Origin: Lachnospiraceae bacterium
GTDB taxonomy: Bacteria > Bacillota > Clostridia > Lachnospirales > Lachnospiraceae
Direction: 5' to 3'
Length of the DNA: 64,000 bases
NCBI GenBank assembly: GCA_910575255.1
Contig: CAJTEM010000001.1
Span: forward strand, 179,110-243,109
In this document: piece by piece, positions 53,141-61,471 of the stretch
Numbering within the stretch: the first letter of the stretch is position 1
Layout: each line of letters starts with the position of its first letter
Notes under the pieces: model-generated
The model's database searches: none
The model's input: the letters and a program-made list of their open reading frames with translations, nothing else
What the model was told of the DNA's origin: nothing
Made by a program: the position numbers and the translations under genes

Positions 53141-55651
53141 TTGAGACCGCAGGTAGAGATTTTGGCTCCGGCAGGATCAACGGAAAGTATGGTTGCGGCG
53201 ATTAATGCCGGTGCGGATGCCGTATATATGGGCGGAAGTCGTTTCGGCGCCCGGGCTTATGCAGATAATCCGGCGGAGGATGGATTTTTGCAGGCGATTG
53301 ATTATGTGCATCTGCATGGCCGCAGGCTGTATATGACAGTGAATACGTTGGTGAAGGAAGAAGAGATGGAGCAGCTTCCGGATTTTCTGGATCCCTATTA
53401 CCGGAGAGGGCTGGATGCGGCAATCGTGCAGGATCTGGGGGTGCTGTCACTGATCCGGGAGCGTTTTCCGAAACTTCCGGTGCATATCAGTACACAGGCG
53501 ACGGTTACGGGGCGCTGGTCGGCCAGGCTGTTTAAGGAGCTGGGGGCTGCAAGAGTGGTGACGGCCAGAGAGCTGTCTCTGGAGGAGATTGCCGGGATTC
53601 GGGATGAGGTGGATCTGGAGATTGAGAGCTTTGTCCACGGGGCTTTGTGTTATTGCTATTCGGGCCAATGTCTGCTCAGCAGCCTGATCGGCGGCCGCAG
53701 CGGAAACCGTGGGCGCTGTGCGCAGCCGTGCCGTCTTCCCTATACTGTGGAAGAAGCAGGTACAGGGCGGCATCCGGGCCGGAAAAAGGCTCGCCAGTCT
53801 GATGTGGGCAGGAAGAACGGCCACGCGGACGGAGAATATCTCCTGAACCTGAAGGATCTGTGCACGCTGGATCTTTTGCCGGATATTGTGGAGGCAGGAG
53901 TCTTTTCGCTCAAGATAGAAGGAAGGATGAAGAGTCCCCGCTATACGGCAGGTGTGGTGAGCATATACCGTAAGTATGCGGACCAGTATCTGGAGAAAGG
54001 CCGGGACGGCTATCGGGTAGATCCGGCAGATAAACAGATGCTTCTGGAGCTGTTTGACCGCGGAGGCTTTACAGATGGCTATTACCGACAGCAGAATGGC
54101 AGAAGGATGCTTTCTTTGGGAAAAAGGCCAGGTTTCCGGGAGGTGGATCAGGAGTTATATGAGTATCTGGATCAGAAATATGTAAATGCGAAATTACAGG
54201 AGCCGGTGGATGCAGTTCTGACGGTACGGGAAGGCGAGACGATGTCCCTGACGTTGCATATGTCCGGAAACAGTGGGAAAGAGCCTGCGTTTGGAGTAAC
54301 CGGAGGCGTGGTGCAGAAAGCGCAGAATCAGCCAATGACAGAGGAGCGTCTGCGCAGACAGATGAATAAGACAGGCGAAAGCCCGTTTTTCTTCCGGCAG
54401 CTGCGGGTGGAGCTGAAAGGAGCCTGCTTTGTTCCGGTACAGGAGTTAAATGACCTGCGCCGGCGGGGACTGGAGGAATTGGAGCGGAGAATTCTGGAGG
54501 GGTACCGCAGGGAGGTGCCGCGGGAGGCATCCGGGAAGCGGGAGTCTGGCAGTGCGGAATCCGGGAAACAGGAGCCTGGCAGCGCGGGGTCCGGGAAGCA
54601 AGGGCCTGGCAGCGCGGAGTCCGGGAAGCAAGGGCCTGGCAGCGCAGAGTCCGGGAAGCAAGGGAATGGCAGCGCGGAGTCCGGGAAGCAAGGGCATGGC
54701 AGCGCGGAGTCCGGGAAGCAAGGGCATGGCAGCGCGGAGTCCGGGAAGCAAGGGCATGGCAGCGCGGAACCTGGGAAGCGGGAGCATGACGGCGCGGAGT
54801 CCGAAAGCATCGGGATAGGTGGCACATGGGAAACAGGGGAAATAAAGCTGCACGCTTCTCTGGAAGATCCGGGAGGGCTGGCAGTAGTGGCTGCACATCC
54901 GGATATCTCTGAGATCTATCTGGACTGCTGTGGCTTTTCTCACAGGGACTGGCAGTCTGCGGTCAGAGCCTGCCATGAGGCAGGAAAGAAGTGCGCATTG
55001 ATTTTGCCGCATATTTTTCGGAAAAAGGCAGAACAATATTTCAGGGAACACAGGGAGGAACTGAAGGACTCAGGGTTTGACGAACTGGTTCTGCGTTCCC
55101 TGGAGGAGATCGTATTTCTGAGAGAGCAGGGGATAGAACTGCCGATGGTATTGGATGCGAATCTCTACGGGATGAACCAAAGAGCCTGCGAAGTGATGAA
55201 AAAAGCGGGGGCAGCAAGGCTGACCTTGCCTCTGGAGCTGAACCGACAGGAGCTTGAAAGACTGGGATGCCAGGGGAAGGAACTGGTGGGATATGGACAT
55301 TTGCCCGCCATGGTATCGGCACAGTGTGTCCGACGTACCCTGACAGGCTGCATCAAAGAACCAGAGGTGCTGTTTTTGAGGGATCGCACCGGAAAAAGGC
55401 TTCCGGTGAAGAATCACTGCCGGTTCTGTTACAATACCGTATATAATCCGGATCCCCTGTCTCTTCTGGGACTGGAGAGGCAGGTGAGACAGCTTGCACC
55501 TTCGGTGCTGCGTCTGGCCTTTACCATTGAGGGCAGGCAAACGATGCAGCAGGTGCTGGATGCGTACGGCGATCATTTCCGGAGAGGAAAGAATGATACG
55601 GTACCTGCGGGAGAATTTACCCGGGGACATTTTAAGCGTGGTGTGGAGTAG
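53141..55651 (+). CDS. U32-family protein (RlhA-like RNA hydroxylase/peptidase family) with repeat insert
   Basis: About 836 residues, starting at TTG 53141 (LRPQVEILAPAGSTESMV) behind GGAGGAGG. The U32 core spans about 1-310 with the signature IESFVHGALCYCYSGQCLLS and the following CAQPCR, the cysteines that hold an iron-sulfur cluster in RlhA/TrhP enzymes acting in RNA hydroxylation. A second half (about 350-470 and 560-830) matches the DUF3656-type part, ending NHCRFCYNTVYNPDPLSL. Between them, residues about 470-550 are a decapeptide repeat (GSAESGKQGH type) not seen in typical family members. Molecular role is assigned by family only. Confidence 0.85.
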   Translation: MRPQVEILAPAGSTESMVAAINAGADAVYMGGSRFGARAYADNPAEDGFLQAIDYVHLHGRRLYMTVNTLVKEEEMEQLPDFLDPYYRRGLDAAIVQDLGVLSLIRERFPKLPVHISTQATVTGRWSARLFKELGAARVVTARELSLEEIAGIRDEVDLEIESFVHGALCYCYSGQCLLSSLIGGRSGNRGRCAQPCRLPYTVEEAGTGRHPGRKKARQSDVGRKNGHADGEYLLNLKDLCTLDLLPDIVEAGVFSLKIEGRMKSPRYTAGVVSIYRKYADQYLEKGRDGYRVDPADKQMLLELFDRGGFTDGYYRQQNGRRMLSLGKRPGFREVDQELYEYLDQKYVNAKLQEPVDAVLTVREGETMSLTLHMSGNSGKEPAFGVTGGVVQKAQNQPMTEERLRRQMNKTGESPFFFRQLRVELKGACFVPVQELNDLRRRGLEELERRILEGYRREVPREASGKRESGSAESGKQEPGSAGSGKQGPGSAESGKQGPGSAESGKQGNGSAESGKQGHGSAESGKQGHGSAESGKQGHGSAEPGKREHDGAESESIGIGGTWETGEIKLHASLEDPGGLAVVAAHPDISEIYLDCCGFSHRDWQSAVRACHEAGKKCALILPHIFRKKAEQYFREHREELKDSGFDELVLRSLEEIVFLREQGIELPMVLDANLYGMNQRACEVMKKAGAARLTLPLELNRQELERLGCQGKELVGYGHLPAMVSAQCVRRTLTGCIKEPEVLFLRDRTGKRLPVKNHCRFCYNTVYNPDPLSLLGLERQVRQLAPSVLRLAFTIEGRQTMQQVLDAYGDHFRRGKNDTVPAGEFTRGHFKRGVE
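54548..54787. repeat. 30-bp tandem repeat, eight units, in frame
   Basis: The unit is GGCAGCGCGGAGTCCGGGAA followed by GCAAGGGCAT, with small differences at its last bases. It encodes the decapeptide repeat in the U32-family protein. All units keep frame. The partly related 54788-54817 looks like a ninth decayed unit. Confidence 0.95.
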
Positions 55652-55683
55652 AACCTGCTTCATTTCAGACAGACAGGGGAAAT

Positions 55684-57012
55684 ATGATTAATGTAATGAT
55701 TGAGGTATCAAAGTATCTGATGATACTGTTGATTGCCGTTTATACGTATCTGAATTTCAGCTATTTTCGCTTTCATGAGGAGCGGAAGCAGAAAAGTGTA
55801 TGCAGGAAACAGAATGCGGCAATGTTTCTGCTGCATTTTGTGGCGAATCTGATTCTGTACCTGAAATCAGAGGATGAACGGGTGATGCTGTTCTATCTGG
55901 CGCAGATGGTATTCCTGGCTGCTTATATCGGGCTGTACCAGATGTTTTACCGCAATCTGACCCGGATTCTGGTCAATAATATGTGCATGCTTCTGTGTGT
56001 GGGCTGGATCGTATTGACAAGGCTTTCCTTTGAGAAGGCAGTGCGGCAGTTTATCATTGTGGCAGTGGCGGCACTGGTAACCTGGATCATTCCGCTTATT
56101 ATGGATCGGGTATGGCAGTTGTCGAGGATTCCCTGGGTGTATGGAACCCTGGGACTGGCCCTGCTGGCGGTAGTGTGGATGGTGGGCAATAACAGCTATG
56201 GAGCCCAGCTTTCTATCAGCATGGGCAGTTTTTCCCTGCAGCCGTCGGAGTTTGTCAAGATCAGCTTTGTATTTTTTGTTGCCACGATGTTTTATCGTTC
56301 TACAGACTGGATTTCTGTTGCAGTGACGACAGCAGTGGCGGCAGCACATGTACTGGTACTGGTGCTGTCGAGGGATCTCGGCAGTGCCCTGATCTTCTTT
56401 GTGACCTATCTGGTTATGCTGTTTGTGGCAACGGGAAGCTGGCTATACTTTCTGACGGGGATTCTGGGCGGGTGCGGCGCAGCTGTGCTGGCTTATCGAT
56501 GGTTTGCCCATGTGAGAGTCCGGGTGTCTGCCTGGAAAAATCCCTGGGCAGATATCGATAACCGTGGCTATCAGATCACGCAGTCCCTGTTCGCGATCGG
56601 GACCGGAGGATGGTTTGGCATGGGACTTTACCAGGGAATGCCTTATAAGATTCCCGTGGTGGAAAAAGATTTTGTGTTTGCGGCGATTTCCGAGGAGCTG
56701 GGCGGGATATTCGCGCTCTGTGTGCTGCTGATCTGCCTGGGATGTTTTTTGCAGTTCATGATGGTGGCAGTGCGGATGCAGGCCAGCTTTTATAAGCTGA
56801 TTGCTGTCGGACTGGGAATGGAATATCTGATTCAGGTATTTCTTACTGTGGGGGGAGTGATCAAATTTATTCCATCCACAGGAGTAACCCTGCCTCTGGT
56901 CAGCTATGGGGGAAGCTCGGTGCTTAGTACTTTCATTCTGTTTGGAGTGATTCAGGGACTATACATCCTGAAGAAGAATGATGAGGAGGACTATGAAGAA
57001 GACGAAGCCTGA
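55684..57012 (+). CDS. SEDS peptidoglycan polymerase (FtsW/RodA family)
   Basis: A 442-residue polytopic membrane protein with about ten helices. SEDS hallmarks: GSFSLQPSEFVKISF, SRDLGSALIFF (catalytic-type Asp), and GVTLPLVSYGGSSVL near the end. SEDS proteins polymerise glycan from lipid II together with a class B PBP, and the next gene is exactly such a PBP, overlapping by about 20 bases. The N-terminus has two extra helices compared with RodA. It could serve elongation, division or sporulation; FtsW versus RodA cannot be decided from sequence alone. Confidence 0.9.
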   Translation: MINVMIEVSKYLMILLIAVYTYLNFSYFRFHEERKQKSVCRKQNAAMFLLHFVANLILYLKSEDERVMLFYLAQMVFLAAYIGLYQMFYRNLTRILVNNMCMLLCVGWIVLTRLSFEKAVRQFIIVAVAALVTWIIPLIMDRVWQLSRIPWVYGTLGLALLAVVWMVGNNSYGAQLSISMGSFSLQPSEFVKISFVFFVATMFYRSTDWISVAVTTAVAAAHVLVLVLSRDLGSALIFFVTYLVMLFVATGSWLYFLTGILGGCGAAVLAYRWFAHVRVRVSAWKNPWADIDNRGYQITQSLFAIGTGGWFGMGLYQGMPYKIPVVEKDFVFAAISEELGGIFALCVLLICLGCFLQFMMVAVRMQASFYKLIAVGLGMEYLIQVFLTVGGVIKFIPSTGVTLPLVSYGGSSVLSTFILFGVIQGLYILKKNDEEDYEEDEA

Positions 57013-58420
57013 TTCCCATACCAACAGGAATATTCTGCTGATTACGTATCTGATGGTGGGGCTGTTTATCAGTATGATCGGCTATTTTGGATATTTCCTG
57101 CAGGTGCGGGGAGAAACCGTGATCAACAATTCGTATAATGCACGTCTGGATCGTTTTTCAGATCGGATTATCCGGGGAGAGCTGCTGAGTCATGACGGCC
57201 GGATATTGGCCAGGACTGAGGCGGATGAGGATGGGAGCGAGCGGCGTGTGTATCCTTACGGCCCTCTTTTTGCCCACAGTGTCGGATATTCGGATCACGG
57301 AAAGACGGGGCTGGAGGCACTGGCGAATTTTTATCTCCTGTCTTCTCACATGAATCTGATCGAGCAGACAGTCAATGAATTCTCGGGAGTGAAAAATATC
57401 GGTGACAATGTTATTACTACATTGGATGTGGATCTGCAGCAGACGGCATCGGATGCGCTGGGAGGAAGGCGGGGAGCCGTGATTGTCATGGAGCCGGATA
57501 CCGGGAAGATACTGGCGATGATATCCCGGCCGGAGTATGATCCCAATACGCTGGGAGCAGACTGGGATTTCCTGATTTCCGGAGAGAATACGGAGGCACA
57601 GCTTTTAAACCGGTCCACACAGGGACTGTATCCTCCGGGGTCGACCTTTAAGATTCTGACGATACTGGAATATATCCGCGAGCACCCGGATACCTGGCGG
57701 GAGTATACCTTTGACTGTGACGGAATTTATGAATGTGGGGACTATACGATCTCCTGTTATCATGGAAATGTTCACGGGCATCAGACACTGGAGCAGGCAT
57801 TTGCCAATTCCTGCAATGGAGCTTTCGCGGCTCTGGGGCAGGAATTGGATGCAGGCGCCATGCATGATCTGGCAGAGCAGCTTCTTTTCAACCAGGAGCT
57901 TCCGCTCTCACTTGCCTACAGCAAGGGTTCTTTTACAATGAATACCGGAGCCGATACCTGGGAGATCCTTCAGACCTCCATCGGGCAGGGCAACACTCAG
58001 ATCACTCCCATGCACAATGCTATGATCACAGCTGCCATTGCCAACGGAGGGATCCTTATGAAGCCTTATCTTCTGGAACGGGTGGAGAGTTCCGCAGGGG
58101 AGGAAGTGAAGCAGTTTCTGCCGGAATCGGCCGGCAGCCTGATGACTGCTGACGAGGCCGAGGCCCTGTCTGGGCTGATGCGTCTGGTGGTCACAGAGGG
58201 CACCGGCTCTGCTGTACGCACCGATGCCTACAGCGTCGCAGGTAAGACAGGTTCTGCCGAATTTGAAACCGGGCGCGAGACGCATGCCTGGTTCACGGGC
58301 TTTGCGCCTGCAGAGAATCCCCGTCTGGCAGTCACGGTAGTGGTGGAGGAGGCCGGATCCGGAGGACAGGTTGCCGCCCCCATTGCCCGCAGCATTTTCG
58401 ACCGGTATTTTTCCCGGTGA
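56993..58420 (+). CDS. Class B penicillin-binding protein (transpeptidase)
   Basis: About 475 residues, starting at ATG 56993 within the end of the SEDS gene, behind AGGAGG (short spacing). One membrane anchor (about 15-37), a short pedestal, then a transpeptidase domain: the nucleophile Ser is in PPGSTFK, SxN is ANSCNGAF, and KTG is GKTGSAEF. This is the short PBP type that pairs with SEDS proteins. Transcription probably ends in the hairpin region starting 21 bp after the stop. Confidence 0.92.
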   Translation: MKKTKPDSHTNRNILLITYLMVGLFISMIGYFGYFLQVRGETVINNSYNARLDRFSDRIIRGELLSHDGRILARTEADEDGSERRVYPYGPLFAHSVGYSDHGKTGLEALANFYLLSSHMNLIEQTVNEFSGVKNIGDNVITTLDVDLQQTASDALGGRRGAVIVMEPDTGKILAMISRPEYDPNTLGADWDFLISGENTEAQLLNRSTQGLYPPGSTFKILTILEYIREHPDTWREYTFDCDGIYECGDYTISCYHGNVHGHQTLEQAFANSCNGAFAALGQELDAGAMHDLAEQLLFNQELPLSLAYSKGSFTMNTGADTWEILQTSIGQGNTQITPMHNAMITAAIANGGILMKPYLLERVESSAGEEVKQFLPESAGSLMTADEAEALSGLMRLVVTEGTGSAVRTDAYSVAGKTGSAEFETGRETHAWFTGFAPAENPRLAVTVVVEEAGSGGQVAAPIARSIFDRYFSR

Positions 58421-58440
58421 GATAATGTTGTGAGAGGTAC

Positions 58441-58736
58441 GCCATGGGAAAAGGGAGCGCGGCGGTCAGAACAGGTCTGCGGATATCCGCTCCGGAAAAA
58501 GGGTTCCCCGGATCTCGGGTTTCGGATGCGGAAACTCTAAGCTTGCAGAAATCTGCTAAGAGCAGGAACAAAAATACAGAACTCGCTACGCTCAGACAGC
58601 TGTATTTTTGTTCCTAACGCAGATTCCTGCGAGCTAAGAGTTTCTACGCATCCTGCAAACGCAATCCGGGGAACCCTTTTTCCGGGGCGGATATCCGCAG
58701 ACCCGTTCTGACCGCCGTGCTCCCTTTTCCCATGGC
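58441..58736. repeat. Long-hairpin repeat, copy D (most diverged, longest stem)
   Basis: A 296-base hairpin in which the outer 71-bp arms pair at 68 positions (58441-58511 with 58666-58736). The inner arms GGAACAAAAATACAG and CTGTATTTTTGTTCC flank the apex AACTCGCTACGCTCAGACAG (58580-58599). Both arms and inner stem differ completely from copies B, C and E. Only the apex and the outer TACGCC/ATGGCTGAGTATTCTC edges are shared. It begins 21 bp after the PBP stop. Bases 58737-58904 hold family edge sequence (CTAAGCTTAATGACATGG) and no gene. Confidence 0.85.
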
Positions 58737-58904
58737 TGAGTATTCTCGGTGCTAAGCTTAATGACATGGTTTACGAATTCTTTGCAAACATGTTACTTTT
58801 TTCAGAGTTGATATGTGTCGGCTACAAAAAAGTCCCCATGAAAAGCAAGGGTAATTATTATTGTTCACACCCGATGTCATTCCGTTCAGTATTATGAATA
58901 TTCA

Positions 58905-59148
58905 GCCATGGAACAAGGGGAGGGAGGCATCCCGGAATGGTCGGTTGCTTTTGACTTTGCAGAGATTTAGAAGTCCTTAAATTCCCGAGTTTTGCGTTGA
59001 AACGAAAATTCACACTGTCTGAGCGAAGCGAGTTTGTGAATTTTCGTTTCGCTTTTAGCAAAAATCGGGAATTTTAGGAATTCTTAATCTCGAAACCGGA
59101 AAAAGCAACCGACCATTCCGGGATGCCTCCCTCCCCTTGTTCCATGGC
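58905..59148. repeat. Long-hairpin repeat, copy E
   Basis: A 244-base hairpin in the same orientation as copy B. The outer 48 bases of each arm pair without a mismatch. The middle is imperfect in the same places as in B and C. The apex CTGTCTGAGCGAAGCGAGTT is at 59015-59034. The edge after 59148 (GTACCTTCCGGAACC) is shared with copy A and 9302-9316. The interval to 59316 otherwise holds only the NUDIX gene's promoter region. Confidence 0.88.
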
Positions 59149-59316
59149 GTACCTTCCGGAACCCCACTCCTCATGAGAAGCAGCACGAACACAGCATCCT
59201 GTGTTTTTCCAAAGATTTTTTCCTTGCATCTTCCTGGGAAACGATGTATACTAAAGTCAGTCTTGTGACACACCATAGCGGTATTTTCGGGTACCGCCGA
59301 TACAGGAGGGATTGCA

Positions 59317-59769
59317 GTGATTGAGGCAACGAGCTGTGGAGGTGTGGTTATTTTTCGGGGCAAGATCCTGGTCCTGTACAAGAATTATAAGAACAAGTAC
59401 GAGGGCTGGGTACTGCCGAAGGGAACTGTAGAAGCAGGAGAGGAATATAAGGAGACGGCGCTTCGGGAAGTGAAAGAGGAAACCGGTGTCAGTGCCTCTA
59501 TCATCAAGTATATCGGGAAGAGCTCTTATTCTTTCACGACTCCCCAGGATATGGTGGAGAAGGATGTTCATTGGTATCTGATGATGGCTGACAGCTATTA
59601 CAGCAAACCACAACGAGAGGAGCATTTTATGGATTCCGGCTATTATAAGTTTTATGAAGCATATCATCTGCTGAAGTTCTCCAATGAGAAGCAGATTCTG
59701 GAAAAAGCTTATAATGAGTATCTGGACCTGAAAAAGGCCAACCTCTGGGGCAGCAAAAAGTATTTTTAG
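59317..59769 (+). CDS. NUDIX hydrolase
   Basis: A 150-residue enzyme starting at GTG 59317 seven bases after AGGAGG. The NUDIX box is complete: G-x5-E-x7-REVKEETG at residues about 38-60, in a short alpha/beta fold. It hydrolyses a nucleoside diphosphate linked to another group; the actual substrate (oxidised NTP, Ap4A, capped RNA) cannot be read. It is monocistronic with its own terminator. Confidence 0.93.
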   Translation: MIEATSCGGVVIFRGKILVLYKNYKNKYEGWVLPKGTVEAGEEYKETALREVKEETGVSASIIKYIGKSSYSFTTPQDMVEKDVHWYLMMADSYYSKPQREEHFMDSGYYKFYEAYHLLKFSNEKQILEKAYNEYLDLKKANLWGSKKYF

Positions 59770-59779
59770 TCTCGCAGGG

Positions 59780-59815
59780 AAAAGCGTTTATGAAAAGGAA
59801 CATAAGCGCTTTTTT
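59780..59815 (+). terminator. Terminator of NUDIX gene
   Basis: AAAAGCGTTTATG and CATAAGCGCTTTT pair (one G-T) around 8-10 bases, followed by T-run. Confidence 0.88.
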
Positions 59816-59929
59816 GTTGTTCGCCCTTGTAAAATGCAGGGTTTTAGGCTATAATTGTTGCAGCATGTCAACTGTGAAGCGATAGGACAGTTGTTCAACG
59901 TGTAAAATACCGTCAGGGGAGAAGACATT

Positions 59930-61306
59930 ATGAGTTTATTCTGGAAAAAGGAAGAGCCGATGGCAATGGAAGATGCCAAGCGGCTGGCGGCAGAGCAGGC
60001 GTTGATGGAGAATAAAAAGCAGAGTGACAGCAAGACCTGCTATAACCATCTGGAGGCACAGTTTCTGCTGGGATACCACGGTGTCGTATTAAAGGTATAT
60101 CTTGAGAATTTCAAACGGATGAATGAGCTGTTCGGATTTGAATATTGTGAGGAATTGCTGGACAATATTTTGGACTTTCTGGAACAGAAGACGCGTTGCA
60201 AGGTTTACCGCTATGTAGGTGTGGAGTTTATTATCATTCTTCGGGATCGCACGATGGGGGAGGCTTCCCGTCTGGCGGAGCAGCTGATCGACCGGTTTGA
60301 ATACAGCTGGACAGTCGGAGATACGGATTGTCTGTGTTCGATCCGTCTGGGGCTGTGCGCTTATCCCGGATATCCGACGAATGCCGGTGAGATGCTGAAG
60401 TGTCTGGATCTGGCGGTTTCTCATGCCGCGGAGATGGAGGGAAGCCAGTATGCGGTCTACGATATGAAGCTACATACCCGTTTCCAGAGACGTCAGGCAA
60501 TTACGCGCTATCTGAGCACTGCCTTTGCCAACAATGAAGTAGAGGTGCGTTACCGTCCCACTTACGATCTTGGGAAGGGACGATTTACGAGGGCGGAATT
60601 TTATATGCGGATTTTTGTGAAGGATATCGGCATGGTGGGAAGCTCGGAGTTTTTGCCTATCGCGGAAGATACGGGACAGATTCGTACCGTGGAGTACTAT
60701 GCGCTTGACCGGGTGGCTTCCATGATTCATCAGCTGATTGAGCAGGGCAGGGAGTTTGACTCGATTGCGATTATGATTTCTCCGGTATTGCTTTTACAGG
60801 GAGATTTCCTGGATGAGGTAGGACGGGTCATCCGTACTTATGATATTCCTGCCGGCAAGCTTGCCATTGAGATCGAGGAATACGCGGTCAGCATGGCGTA
60901 TGTCAATATCATGGTGCTGATGCAGGAGCTGGCGGAGCTGGGTGTAGAGCTGATTTTGAATAATTTTGGTTCCGGATATTCCGGACTGGCACGGATTCTG
61001 GAACTTCCGGTGGATACGCTGAAGTTTGACCGGATGTTTGTATGGCAGTTAGAGACGGATCCGCAGTCAGCTCCGGTGTTGGAAGGCCTGGCTCAGATCG
61101 CCAGAAAGATCGGCAAGAAGTTGATTGCCGAGGGTGTGGAGACTCAGAACCAGACTGATATTTTACAGCAGTTTGGCTGTTATATGCAGCAGGGTTTTTA
61201 TTTTGCTCCGACTTTGCCGGAGAAGGATGTCTTCACTGTGCTGGGAAGTTCTCTGGACAGCACCCGGGGAATCGTAGATCATGAGAAAGAAGTTCTGAAG
61301 CGGTAA
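59930..61306 (+). CDS. Degenerate GGDEF-EAL protein
   Basis: A 458-residue soluble protein with a GGDEF-like domain (about 35-185) and an EAL-like domain (about 190-445). In the first, the GGDEF signature is VGVEF, so no cyclase activity is expected. In the second, EAL is replaced by AEFYM, the usual metal-binding Asp pair (DDFG) reads NNFGSGYSGL, and the SVNLS Asn is missing (MISPVLL). The closing AEGVETQ and QGF remain. It is therefore probably a catalytically dead sensor or scaffold that may still bind c-di-GMP or GTP. It is not obviously in an operon and has its own terminator. Confidence 0.88.
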   Translation: MSLFWKKEEPMAMEDAKRLAAEQALMENKKQSDSKTCYNHLEAQFLLGYHGVVLKVYLENFKRMNELFGFEYCEELLDNILDFLEQKTRCKVYRYVGVEFIIILRDRTMGEASRLAEQLIDRFEYSWTVGDTDCLCSIRLGLCAYPGYPTNAGEMLKCLDLAVSHAAEMEGSQYAVYDMKLHTRFQRRQAITRYLSTAFANNEVEVRYRPTYDLGKGRFTRAEFYMRIFVKDIGMVGSSEFLPIAEDTGQIRTVEYYALDRVASMIHQLIEQGREFDSIAIMISPVLLLQGDFLDEVGRVIRTYDIPAGKLAIEIEEYAVSMAYVNIMVLMQELAELGVELILNNFGSGYSGLARILELPVDTLKFDRMFVWQLETDPQSAPVLEGLAQIARKIGKKLIAEGVETQNQTDILQQFGCYMQQGFYFAPTLPEKDVFTVLGSSLDSTRGIVDHEKEVLKR

Positions 61307-61395
61307 GGGATTCAGGACGGGAACCTGACAGGATATTGGATAAGAGGATGGATACGGGATGGTCTGTATGAGAGTTTCGTATGAAATCCATAAGT

Positions 61396-61432
61396 TTCGG
61401 GGACACTGGCAGAGAGGTGTTCCCGAATTTTT
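61396..61432 (+). terminator. Terminator of GGDEF-EAL gene
   Basis: TTCGGGGACAC and GTGTTCCCGAA around a 10-base loop, then TTTTTA. Confidence 0.88.
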
Positions 61433-61471
61433 ATTCCATAGGGTGGGGCGGGACTTGACGGAAGGAGAGAA

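Noticed and set aside
54069-54896. Minus-strand Cys/Pro-rich frames over the 30-bp repeat
   Set aside because: They are shadows of the tandem repeat in the U32-family gene, which has the conserved domains on both sides.
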